DNA of 64,000 nucleotides from Sphingomonas sp. Leaf33. GTDB lineage: Bacteria > Pseudomonadota > Alphaproteobacteria > Sphingomonadales > Sphingomonadaceae. The DNA is taken from NCBI RefSeq assembly GCF_001421785.1, contig NZ_LMLB01000001.1:1292322-1356321 (forward strand). The letters are read 5' to 3'. Under the pieces are notes generated by a model. That model was not told the origin of the DNA and did not search any database. It saw only the letters and a program-made list of their open reading frames with translations. A program made the position numbers and the translations under genes. This document shows positions 48,801 to 57,116 of this stretch, in pieces (position 1 is the first letter of the stretch; every line of letters begins with the position of its first letter).

Positions 48801-50742
48801 GCGTCGCTGGCGCCGGCGCGGCGCGTCCCGGACATCGCAGGGTAGCCGTCGGCGATTGCTGGGTCCGATCGCTGCCGTCGTGCTGCTGATCGCGGCCGGC
48901 CTGGGTGTGCGGGCGCTCCTGCGTCCAACCGCCGTCGAGCGGGACGCGAACACGCTTGTCGCGCGAAGCGATGCCACATTGCGGGCCGGCAATGTCTCCG
49001 GCGCGCGGGGGCTCGCCCGTCAAGCGGTCGCGGCCGACGTGTCCTCGGCACCGGCGCATCTGGCCGCGGCCCGCGCAGCCCTGGCGGAAGGCGACGGACT
49101 GACCGCGGAGGCCGAGATCGGTCGTGCGGTCGATGCCGGGACGCCGCGCGCGACCACGCGGGCGATGAGCGCCCATGCCCGGCTGTTGCAGAACGACGCG
49201 ACCGGCGCGCTGGCGATCGCGCAGACCGCGCCCGATGCCGACCGCAGCTATGCCCGCCGGATCGAGGCGTTGGCGCTCGCTGCCAACGGCGACATTGCCG
49301 GCGCGCAGATGGTGTGGAACCGCGCGCTGGCCCAAGCGCCCGATGATGCCGCACTCTGGAGTGACATTGCGCGATTCAGCCTAGCCCAAGGAGATCTCGG
49401 CCGCGCGCGGCTGGCAGCGGACCGCGCCGTCGCGCTCGATCCGGCCCGTGTCGATGCGCTGCTGGCCCGGGCGCGCGTCGCGCGCTTGCGCGTCGGCTTG
49501 GTGACGGCGCTGCCGTGGCAGCGGCGGGCGCTCGCGCGCGATCCGAACAGCTACGCCGCGCTGATCGACCACGCCGCGACGCTGGGCGACGTGGGGCAGG
49601 GGCGGGCGATGCTGGCGACGACGCGGCGCGCGCTGGCCGTTCGGCCCGGCGATCCGCAGGCCTTCTACCTGCTCGCCACGCTGGCGGCGCGGACCGGCAA
49701 GTTCACGCTTGCCCGCGCGCTGTTCGACCGAGTCGGTGGCGGGTTCGACCGGACGCCGGGCGCGCTGTTGCTCGGAGCCATGCTCGACATCGACGGCGGC
49801 GACAACGAACAGGCGGTGGCGCGGCTGCGCAACCTGATCGGCCTGCAACCGATGAACATCCGTGCGCGCCAGTTGCTGGGCGTGGCGTTGCTTCGGCTGG
49901 ATGCGGCGCAGGAGGCGCTGGCGACGCTGCGGCCGGTCGCGCTGCGCGACGACGCCGATTCCTATACGCTGATCGTATCGGCCCGCGCGTTCGAGCACAC
50001 CGGAGACCGCGCGACGGCGGCGGGGCTGCTCGACCGCGCCGCGACGCTCGGCGCCGGCCCTGCGCGGCAGTTCGCGGCGGAGGACAGCATCGCGATTACC
50101 GCCGCCGCGGCAACGGCCGGCGATGTCACGACCACCGTACCGCTGCTGCGCGCGCTGCTGGACGAACGGCAGACGCAGACCGCGGTGACGGTCGCCGCCC
50201 CGCTCGTTCGGTTGAGCGCGATGCGTCCGGCTGCGTGGCTGGCTTACGGCGATGCGCAGTATCTGGCCGGCCGTCGGTCGGCGGCGGCCGGTGCCTACCG
50301 CCGCGGTGCTGCCCTGCGCCTCGATGCGCCCGCAATGCTCCGGCTGGCGGCGACCGACGATGTCCGTTCCACGCTCGACCACTATCGCGCGGCCAATCCG
50401 GCGGATCCGACCGGCTGGCGGCTTGCGGCGCTCAGCGCCCTTGCCCGACAGGACCCCGCCGCGGCGCGCGGCCCGCTTGAGCGATTGCGCACGCTCTCCG
50501 ACGGCGGCGATGCGGCGGTGCTGGCGGCGCTGGCGCTGGTCTACGATGGCGAGCAGGCGGTCGCGACGGGTGCCGCGGCGTATCGTCTCGCGCCGGCGAG
50601 TGCGCTTACATGCGACGCCTACGGTTGGGCGCTGCTGCGTGCCGGCGATCGGACCCGTGCCGGGCAGTTGCTGCGCAAGGCGGCGATCCTGGCACCGACC
50701 AATCCGCAGGTCCGCTGGCACCTGTCGCAACTGCGCGCATAA
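48784..50742 (+). CDS. prsT: TPR protein PrsT
   Basis: A 652-residue membrane-anchored protein: a very basic cytoplasmic start, one span (about 25-43) and a periplasmic array of tetratricopeptide-like repeats through the rest (for example GDLGRARLAADRAVALDPAR, GDRTRAGQLLRKAAILAP). Place and architecture match the XrtA-system TPR protein PrsT. TPR arrays of this kind often scaffold polysaccharide export. Its first codons overlap prsR. Confidence 0.85.
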   Translation: MTSSRRRRWRRRGASRTSQGSRRRLLGPIAAVVLLIAAGLGVRALLRPTAVERDANTLVARSDATLRAGNVSGARGLARQAVAADVSSAPAHLAAARAALAEGDGLTAEAEIGRAVDAGTPRATTRAMSAHARLLQNDATGALAIAQTAPDADRSYARRIEALALAANGDIAGAQMVWNRALAQAPDDAALWSDIARFSLAQGDLGRARLAADRAVALDPARVDALLARARVARLRVGLVTALPWQRRALARDPNSYAALIDHAATLGDVGQGRAMLATTRRALAVRPGDPQAFYLLATLAARTGKFTLARALFDRVGGGFDRTPGALLLGAMLDIDGGDNEQAVARLRNLIGLQPMNIRARQLLGVALLRLDAAQEALATLRPVALRDDADSYTLIVSARAFEHTGDRATAAGLLDRAATLGAGPARQFAAEDSIAITAAAATAGDVTTTVPLLRALLDERQTQTAVTVAAPLVRLSAMRPAAWLAYGDAQYLAGRRSAAAGAYRRGAALRLDAPAMLRLAATDDVRSTLDHYRAANPADPTGWRLAALSALARQDPAAARGPLERLRTLSDGGDAAVLAALALVYDGEQAVATGAAAYRLAPASALTCDAYGWALLRAGDRTRAGQLLRKAAILAPTNPQVRWHLSQLRA

Positions 50743-50760
50743 GACGCTAGGGGCGCAGCG

Positions 50761-51627
50761 ATGACCGAAGCCCTCGACCGCATTGCTGCCGCTCTCGAAC
50801 GGCTGGCCCCGCCGCCTGTACCCGATGCGGACCTGACCGCGCATCCGGCCTATCTTTGGGACGGCCGTGCGCTCACCGCCGCGCGCAGCTTTGCCGCACT
50901 GCCGCTCGATACGCTGACCGGGATCGACCAGCAGAAGGCGGCGTTGGTCAGCAACCTCGGGCGTCTGGCTGCGGGCCATGCCGCGCACGACGTGCTGTTG
51001 TGGGGCGCGCGGGGGACCGGAAAGTCTGCGCTGGCCGCCGCCGCCGCCGCGGCGACGGGAGTGGCCTTGGTCGAGGTCGCGACCCACACGCTCGACAGCC
51101 TGCCGCGGTTGTTCGCCCGGATGGCGACCAGCCCGCGCGCCTTTGCGGTATTCATCGACGACCTGGGCTTCTCCTCGCCCGACGAGGCGCGCACGCTGCG
51201 CTCGCTGCTGGAAGGCGGGGCGGAGGCGCGACCGTCGACCGTCCGGTTGCTCGTAACATCCAACCGCCGCCACCTGGTCGCGCGCGATATCGCGGAGCAG
51301 AGCGGAGGCGCGATCAATGGCCTGCCGGCGGCAGGCCATAGCGCCGGAGCCGGCTCGTGGAACGAGCCGCGGGCGATCAACCCGCGCGACGTGGTCGACG
51401 ACGCACTGGCACTCGCCGACCGCTTCGGCCTCAGCCTCGGCTTCCATGCGATCGACCAGGATACGTATGTCGCGATCGTCGCCGGCTATGCCCGGGCGTA
51501 CGGCTTGGCGTTCGACCCGCAGGATGCGATCGGCTGGGCGACCCGGCGCGGCAGTCGGTCGGGACGGGTCGCGTGGCAGTACGTCGTGGAGCTGGCCGGC
51601 CGCGCGGGGCGCACCCTGCCGCGCTGA
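50761..51627 (+). CDS. DUF815 family ATPase with an in-frame insertion
   Basis: A 288-residue AAA-like ATPase of unknown role, with Walker A WGARGTGKSALA (about 80-91) and Walker B-like FAVFIDDLGF. Conserved flanks RDIAEQSGGAIN and AINPRDVVDDALALADRFGL are split by 21 extra residues (NGLPAAGHSAGAGSWNEPRAI region, about 186-206) encoded by a palindromic element (51318-51380). The frame is intact on both sides. Follows prsT by 18 bases. Confidence 0.82.
   Translation: MTEALDRIAAALERLAPPPVPDADLTAHPAYLWDGRALTAARSFAALPLDTLTGIDQQKAALVSNLGRLAAGHAAHDVLLWGARGTGKSALAAAAAAATGVALVEVATHTLDSLPRLFARMATSPRAFAVFIDDLGFSSPDEARTLRSLLEGGAEARPSTVRLLVTSNRRHLVARDIAEQSGGAINGLPAAGHSAGAGSWNEPRAINPRDVVDDALALADRFGLSLGFHAIDQDTYVAIVAGYARAYGLAFDPQDAIGWATRRGSRSGRVAWQYVVELAGRAGRTLPR
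51310..51380. repeat. 63-bp palindromic element inserted in frame in the DUF815 gene
   Basis: GCGATCAA occurs at both ends (51310-51317 and 51373-51380), exactly 63 bases apart, as expected of a target duplication. The insert contains two hairpins: GGCCTGCC/GGCAGGCC (51319-51337) and CGGCTCGT/ACGAGCCG (51351-51369). Sixty-three bases equal 21 codons, so the protein stays in frame. Confidence 0.8.
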
Positions 51628-51681
51628 TTTGATCGCAAGCCGCGGGAGGCGGGGAACGCGACGGTGCGCTATATCGGTGGC

Positions 51682-52701
51682 ATGACGACAGACGACGCCA
51701 CTGCCTGGGCCGCCTTCGAAGCCCGCGACCGCCGGATGGATGGCCGGGTGATCGTCGCGGTCACCACAACCGGCATTTATTGCAAGCCGTCCTGCCCGGC
51801 CCGCCGCCCGTTGCGCGAGAACGTCCGTTTCTTCCCCGATCCCGCCGCCGCTCGTGACGCGGGATATCGCGCGTGCCGGCGTTGCACACCCGACGTGGTC
51901 GGCCGCGATGCCGAAGCCGTCACCCGCGCCGTCGCGCTGATCGAAGCGGCGGACGCGGGCATCGCGCTTGACGCACTCGCTACGGCGGTCGGCTATGCGC
52001 CCCACCATTTCCACCGGCTGTTCAAGCGCGCGACCGGCGTCACCCCCGCCGCCTATGCCCGCGCCATCAGGGCCGATCGCGCGGCGACTGCGCTGTCGAG
52101 CGGCGACAGCGTCACAGCGGCGATCTACGACGCGGGCTATACCGCCCCCAGCCGCTTCTACGCGACCACAGCCGATCGCCTGGGCATGACCCCATCGGCG
52201 TGGAAGCGCGGCGGGGCGGGCGTGACGATCCGCTGGACGGTGGCGGCGACCAGCCTTGGCCCGCTCCTGATCGCCGCGACCGACAAGGGCCTGTGTCGCG
52301 TCGCCTTCGATGAGGACGAGGCACTTCTCTGCGCGCGCTTTCCGAACGCGCAGATCGTCCGGGGCGGCGGGGCGCTCGACAAGTTAGCCGTGCGGGTCGT
52401 GGCCGAGGTCGAGAGCCCCGGACGGCACACCGACCTGCCCGTCGATGTCCGGGGCACGGCGTTCCAGGAAGCCGTGTGGCAGGCATTGCGCGCGATACCG
52501 AAGGGCGAGACGCGCAATTATGCCCAGATCGCGGCGGCTGCGGGTTCACCCAGTGCGGTCCGCGCGGTCGGGACGGCGTGCGGCGCGAACAGCGTTGCGG
52601 TGGTCATCCCGTGCCACCGCGTGACGCGGTCGGACGGCGACATCGGCGGCTATGCCTATGGCCCGGAGCGCAAGCGCGCGTTGCTGGCGCGCGAGACGTA
52701 G
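51682..52701 (+). CDS. ada: Bifunctional Ada: transcriptional regulator and methyl-DNA repair
   Basis: A 339-residue adaptive-response protein. The N-terminal Ada zinc domain carries the methyl-phosphotriester acceptor Cys in GIYCKPSCPARRPL with the partner cysteines RACRRC. A middle AraC-type helix-turn-helix (AVGYAPHHFHRLFKRATG) follows, and then the O6-methylguanine methyltransferase domain with active site PCHRV. Methylation of the first Cys turns it into an activator of its own gene. The ATG at 51682 is preferred to a GTG at 51664. Confidence 0.95.
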   Translation: MTTDDATAWAAFEARDRRMDGRVIVAVTTTGIYCKPSCPARRPLRENVRFFPDPAAARDAGYRACRRCTPDVVGRDAEAVTRAVALIEAADAGIALDALATAVGYAPHHFHRLFKRATGVTPAAYARAIRADRAATALSSGDSVTAAIYDAGYTAPSRFYATTADRLGMTPSAWKRGGAGVTIRWTVAATSLGPLLIAATDKGLCRVAFDEDEALLCARFPNAQIVRGGGALDKLAVRVVAEVESPGRHTDLPVDVRGTAFQEAVWQALRAIPKGETRNYAQIAAAAGSPSAVRAVGTACGANSVAVVIPCHRVTRSDGDIGGYAYGPERKRALLARET

Positions 52702-52720
52702 CGCGCCGGCGCAGGGCGAC

Positions 52721-53497
52721 CTAGGCCGGCCAGACCTGCACGCGCTGTTCGCAGAACACCGCGGCGCCATAGCTGGTCAGGAACGAAACGTCGGCGGCAT
52801 CTCGGCCCACGCCGATCTTGGCCATCTCGCCCGCCACCGCCATGCCGGTCGGGTCGACCAGATGCCACGCTCCGCCCAGGAACACTTCCGCCACCGCGTG
52901 GAAATCCTGCGGATCGACGCCAAGTGCATAGACGCTCGCGATCCGCGCCGGGATGCCGGCCGCGCGCGCCAGCGTGATGAGGACATGGGCATAGTCGCGA
53001 CAGACGCCCTGGCGCTGGACGAAGCTTTCCAGCGCGGTCGTCGCCGATGTGCTGGCGCCGGGGCTGTAGGTGAATTTCTCCTCGATCCAGTCGCGGATCG
53101 CCGCGATCTTCGTGCCGCCGGTCAGTTCGTCGAATTCCGACGTCACGAAATCCTCGAACAGGTCCGACGGGCAGTAACGTGAGGCCATCAGATACTGGAC
53201 CGTCTCGCCCGGCAGCTTGTGGAAGGGGACCGCGGGCAGGGTGGAGATATCCGCCAGCATCCGTTCGACCCGCACCGTCGCGCGGTACTCGACCGCCATC
53301 CGCCCGACGACGCGCAGCCAGATCCGCTCGCCGATCGCATCCTGCGCGGGCACACGCGCGAAATGCTCGCTGTGCGATACGTCCAGATGCGCCGCAATGA
53401 TGGTCTGTTCGGGGATCGCCGCCGCTTCGATCTGAAGCAGCACGTCGCTCGGCTCGGCGAAGTCGTAGGTGAAGGCGGCGTGGATATGGATCGTCAT
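52721..53497 (-). CDS. Transglutaminase-like cysteine protease family protein
   Basis: A 258-residue protein with a beta-rich N-terminal part and a transglutaminase-like domain. The catalytic Cys is in QGVCRDYAH, the His in QDFHAVAEV and the Asp in HLVDPTG. Such proteins are usually uncharacterised peptidases or amidases. No signal peptide is evident. The ATG at 53497 is preferred to an upstream start. Convergent with ada. Confidence 0.85.
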   Translation of the reverse strand: MTIHIHAAFTYDFAEPSDVLLQIEAAAIPEQTIIAAHLDVSHSEHFARVPAQDAIGERIWLRVVGRMAVEYRATVRVERMLADISTLPAVPFHKLPGETVQYLMASRYCPSDLFEDFVTSEFDELTGGTKIAAIRDWIEEKFTYSPGASTSATTALESFVQRQGVCRDYAHVLITLARAAGIPARIASVYALGVDPQDFHAVAEVFLGGAWHLVDPTGMAVAGEMAKIGVGRDAADVSFLTSYGAAVFCEQRVQVWPA

Positions 53498-53601
53498 GGG
53501 GCGCCCAACGGCTAACTCTCGAAAAGGGGTGCAAGCGCCTGACCGCAAAAGGGAAAGGCGGCGTCGATGGCGGTCGTGCGGAACCGGTCAGGTGGTGCCG
53601 G

Positions 53602-55098
53602 TCACTCCGCCGGTTTGCAGGAATAGACCAGTTTTTCATTGGGCACCGCGGGCAGCGCGGCGCGGATCGCGGATTGCTGGCCCGACAGGTTGGCGCGGGC
53701 CGCCGCATCGCTGGTGCAGGCCTTTATCTCCACGCCCTGCCGCAAGCGCCGCGCCTCGGTCATCCGCGCGTCGTCCAGAAAATAGCGCGTCTGGGTGTAG
53801 ATGCGCGTGCTCGGCCGATAATCGAGGATCGACACCGTCGCCTCGCCGTCGGGGACCAGCACGCGGCTCCAGCCGCCGCGGCCGTCCTCGGCATATTGCG
53901 TCCGCCCGTTCATGCACCCGTCGCCGCCCCAGGCGAGCGTCGTCGGCTCCGGCGTGGAGACGGTGACCCGGCTGCGCTCGGGGACGAAGGCACAGGTGAG
54001 CGGGCCGATCGCATCGCTCGTCCGCGCGTCGCTGCGCCCCGACGCCGACACGGCATCCGCATCGAAGTCGGGCCGCAGCCCGAACAGTGCGATCGCCGCG
54101 ATCATCAGTACGCCGCCGCCGGCCGCTGCATAGCGCCAGCGCGGGTCGCTGCGCGAGGCGAGCAATCCGGCCGCGCCGATTGCCAGCGCGCCGAAGACCA
54201 GCGCGACCGCGGCGCCCGCCATGAAATTCTCGCGACGGACGGCATTTGCCGCGCGTGCCTGCACCAGCGCGTCGGCGCGCGCCTCCCGCGCTCTTTCCGT
54301 CGCTTCGCGTGCTTGGGCGTCGCTGGCGGAGCGGGCGGTCTCGTCCGCGGCACGGTCCGCGGCCAGGCGCTCCTCCATCGTCTGGCACGGCGTGGCGACG
54401 CTGGCGAAGGGCTGCTTGGCCCCGCGCAGGAAAGCGGCGACCTCCGCATAGGCAATCGCGAAGGCGAAGCTCGCATCGCCCTCGTCGCCGCGGGTCAGCG
54501 CGGAGTTCACGCCCAGCACCCGACCGCAGCGATCGAGCAGCGGTCCGCCCGAATTGCCGCGCGCGATACTGGCGGTGTGCAGCAGCATCTCGGTCCCCAT
54601 CAGGCTACGGCGGCCGGAAAACACGCCCTGGCTGCGCACCGGCGACGTCGGCGTGATGAAGTCCGCCGACGACCGCGCCGTCGCCAGGTCGACATTGCCC
54701 GGATAGCCGAGCGCATACAGCGTCTCCCCCTCGTTGGCCGGGCCGGAGTAGAAGGCGAGCGGCGACAGGCGGAGGCCCGCCACTTCGATCAGCGCCAGGT
54801 CGCGTTCGGGATCGATCGCGACCAGCTTGCCCTGCACCGACTTGTCGCCTTGGGACGGCACCACGCCGATGACGACATTGCCCGGATAGCGCGCGGCGAG
54901 TTCGACGACGTGCGCGTTGGTCAGGATCCGCGTCGGCGACACGGCAAGCCCCGAGCCATGGCCGAACCCGACGACTTCGTCGTCTGCCACGGCGATCGTC
55001 ACGATCCGTACGACACCGCGCCCGGCCGCCGAGATATCGTCGGCGAGTGCCGGGGTGGAAAAGGTGAAAAGCGCGAGAAAGGCGAGGATCAGCCGCAT
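53602..55098 (-). CDS. S1C trypsin-like serine protease with membrane spans
   Basis: A 498-residue protein with a signal peptide (about 1-19, LFTFSTPALA). The HtrA/trypsin-like catalytic triad is complete: His in LTNAHVV, Asp in DPERDLALIE and Ser in IARGNSGGPLLD. No PDZ domain follows. A charged coiled coil (ADRAADETARSASDAQARE region) and two membrane spans (about 295-345) precede a C-terminal extracellular-type domain. Regulation unknown; the protease domain probably lies in the periplasm. Confidence 0.85.
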   Translation of the reverse strand: MRLILAFLALFTFSTPALADDISAAGRGVVRIVTIAVADDEVVGFGHGSGLAVSPTRILTNAHVVELAARYPGNVVIGVVPSQGDKSVQGKLVAIDPERDLALIEVAGLRLSPLAFYSGPANEGETLYALGYPGNVDLATARSSADFITPTSPVRSQGVFSGRRSLMGTEMLLHTASIARGNSGGPLLDRCGRVLGVNSALTRGDEGDASFAFAIAYAEVAAFLRGAKQPFASVATPCQTMEERLAADRAADETARSASDAQAREATERAREARADALVQARAANAVRRENFMAGAAVALVFGALAIGAAGLLASRSDPRWRYAAAGGGVLMIAAIALFGLRPDFDADAVSASGRSDARTSDAIGPLTCAFVPERSRVTVSTPEPTTLAWGGDGCMNGRTQYAEDGRGGWSRVLVPDGEATVSILDYRPSTRIYTQTRYFLDDARMTEARRLRQGVEIKACTSDAAARANLSGQQSAIRAALPAVPNEKLVYSCKPAE

Positions 55099-55218
55099 GG
55101 GCGGTGCCTAGCGCAAGCCCTACGCCTAGGGAATGGCTTCCGCTGTGGCGACGGGATTTCAGATTTTACGTAAATTGTGAAAGTCATCGTTAACGGCCGC
55201 TTTGCTATCGGGATCGAT

Positions 55219-55536
55219 ATGTCCCGATCCACCTTCCCCGGCGCCGCCATGGGCCAGCTGATTGCGGTTGCGCTGGTCATCGTCGCCATCGCCCTGTGGC
55301 CGCCGCAGCGCGGCGCGATGCTGATGATTCCGCTGACCGGCCACGCCGCCGATGCGATCAACGTCGCGCTGACCGGCCGGGCGGGGGTGCTGGCAGCCGG
55401 GCCGTTTCCGGGATCGATGATCGTCATGGGCGACCGCACGGCGCTCGGTCGGGCGGCTCTCCACCGCGGTATCCTGCTGCTGGCGGCGCCGGGTGCGCTG
55501 TGCAACGCCGGTGGAGCGGACGGGGTGCCGTCATGA
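55219..55536 (+). CDS. Small hydrophobic protein of unknown function
   Basis: A 105-residue protein with one or two hydrophobic stretches ([18 protein letters not shown] near the start). No family recognised. Its stop overlaps the start of the chemoreceptor gene (ATGA), so they are probably made together. An upstream GTG at 55177 would add 14 residues without clear merit. Confidence 0.6.
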   Translation: MSRSTFPGAAMGQLIAVALVIVAIALWPPQRGAMLMIPLTGHAADAINVALTGRAGVLAAGPFPGSMIVMGDRTALGRAALHRGILLLAAPGALCNAGGADGVPS

Positions 55537-57104
55537 ACGAAAGGGACACGCTGGCAGCGGTGCCTGCGACGCTGGACCGGGTCCGCGCCAAGGGCATTCG
55601 CGCCTGGGCGCTGACCGGCTGGATCGCGCTGCTCGCGCTGATCATCCATGATATCGCCTCCGACACTGCGACGCCGCTGCCGCTATTGCTGGCGATCGGG
55701 ATCGTCATCAACGTCCTGCCGACCGTGATGGCACTTCGCCATCGTCATGATGCCGAGGCCCGCCTGGTGATGGGGGCGCTGGCCGCCGTCCTGCCGGCGG
55801 TCGCTGTGTTCCAGCTGCAGGGCCACGCCTGGCAGATGGACGCGCACATGTTCTTCTTCGTCGCGATGGCGGCGCTGGTCGTGCTCGGCGACTGGCGGCC
55901 GATCGCGGTGGCGACCGTCCTGACCGCGCTCCACCACCTCGTCCTCGCCTTTCTGGCGCCGGGTTGGGTGTTCGCCGGTGCCGGCGATCTCGGCCGGGTC
56001 ATGTTTCACGCCGTAGCGGTCCTGCTGCAGTTTGGCGTCCTGGCGATGGTCACGGTCCGTCTCGAGCGACTGCTCGGCGCGCAGGACCGCGCCATTGCTC
56101 GCGCGCGACGATTGACGACGACGGCACGCGACGAACGCGAACGGGCCGAACAGGCGCTCGGCAAGGCACATGAGGCCGAGGCGGTCGCAGCGAGCGAACG
56201 TACTGCGCGCGCCGCGGCGTCTGCCCGTGCGGCCGGCGAGCGCCGTGGCGAACTGGTGACGCTCGCCAACGAATTCGATCATTCGGTCACATCGGTGGTC
56301 AAGGCGATCGGCGTCGCGACCGAGCAGCTGGAGGCGTCGGCGATGCGGCTGGGCGATAGCACGCGCCATACCGATGCGGCGGTCTGCGAAGTGACCGCGG
56401 GTGCCGCGCGCGCGGCCGACGAGATCACGCTGGTCACCGGCGCCATCCAAGATCTGTCGCAATCGATCCGCACGATCGCGCTGGCCGCCGCCGACCAGTC
56501 AAGCCTGACGACCGCCGCGAGCGGCGAGGCCGAATCGAGCGTGCGGACGATCGCGCATCTGGAGCATCAGGCCGACCAGATCGAAAGCCTGGTCGACGCC
56601 ATCCGCGAGATCGCCGGCAAGACCAATCTGCTGGCACTCAACGCGACGATCGAGGCGGCCCGGGCGGGCGAGGCGGGCCGCGGCTTCACCGTCGTGGCGG
56701 GCGAAGTGAAGACGCTGGCCACCGACACCGCACGAATCAGCGACACGATCAGCGGATTGCTCGCCGGCATTCGCGTCGGCGTCGCGGATTCCGCCGCGAC
56801 CCTGCGCGGGGTCAACGACGCGATCGGCCAGGTCGCCTGCGCCGCCGGCGGCATCGCGACCGCGGTCGAGGATCACCGCGCGACCGCAAACGATGTCCAC
56901 GTCTCCGCCGACCGCGCGATGCGGTCCGCCAACGACATCGAACTCAGGATCGGCGCTGTTGCCGAAGCGACGGGCGTTGCTTCGACGCTGTGCGCCAGCC
57001 TGCGCAGCAGCGCCGCCGAACTGAGCGCCACCGCCCGCCAACTCCGCACCTCGACCGACCTGTTCGTCGGCTTTCTGGACGACGACCAGGGACTGGCCGC
57101 CTGA
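55533..57104 (+). CDS. Methyl-accepting chemotaxis protein
   Basis: A 523-residue membrane receptor with an N-terminal multispan sensor (about six spans, residues 25-190), no classical periplasmic ligand domain, and a cytoplasmic signalling domain whose hairpin tip reads [20 protein letters not shown] followed by [16 protein letters not shown]. It ends without the CheR-binding pentapeptide. No che or flagellar genes are in the window, so partners lie elsewhere. Translationally coupled to the small protein before it. Confidence 0.88.
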   Translation: MNERDTLAAVPATLDRVRAKGIRAWALTGWIALLALIIHDIASDTATPLPLLLAIGIVINVLPTVMALRHRHDAEARLVMGALAAVLPAVAVFQLQGHAWQMDAHMFFFVAMAALVVLGDWRPIAVATVLTALHHLVLAFLAPGWVFAGAGDLGRVMFHAVAVLLQFGVLAMVTVRLERLLGAQDRAIARARRLTTTARDERERAEQALGKAHEAEAVAASERTARAAASARAAGERRGELVTLANEFDHSVTSVVKAIGVATEQLEASAMRLGDSTRHTDAAVCEVTAGAARAADEITLVTGAIQDLSQSIRTIALAAADQSSLTTAASGEAESSVRTIAHLEHQADQIESLVDAIREIAGKTNLLALNATIEAARAGEAGRGFTVVAGEVKTLATDTARISDTISGLLAGIRVGVADSAATLRGVNDAIGQVACAAGGIATAVEDHRATANDVHVSADRAMRSANDIELRIGAVAEATGVASTLCASLRSSAAELSATARQLRTSTDLFVGFLDDDQGLAA

Positions 57105-57116
57105 CCGTCCGGCGAC

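Noticed and set aside
49381..52014. An 877-codon minus-strand frame across prsT, the DUF815 gene and ada
   Set aside because: Three recognised genes lie opposite, and no domain or start signal supports the frame.
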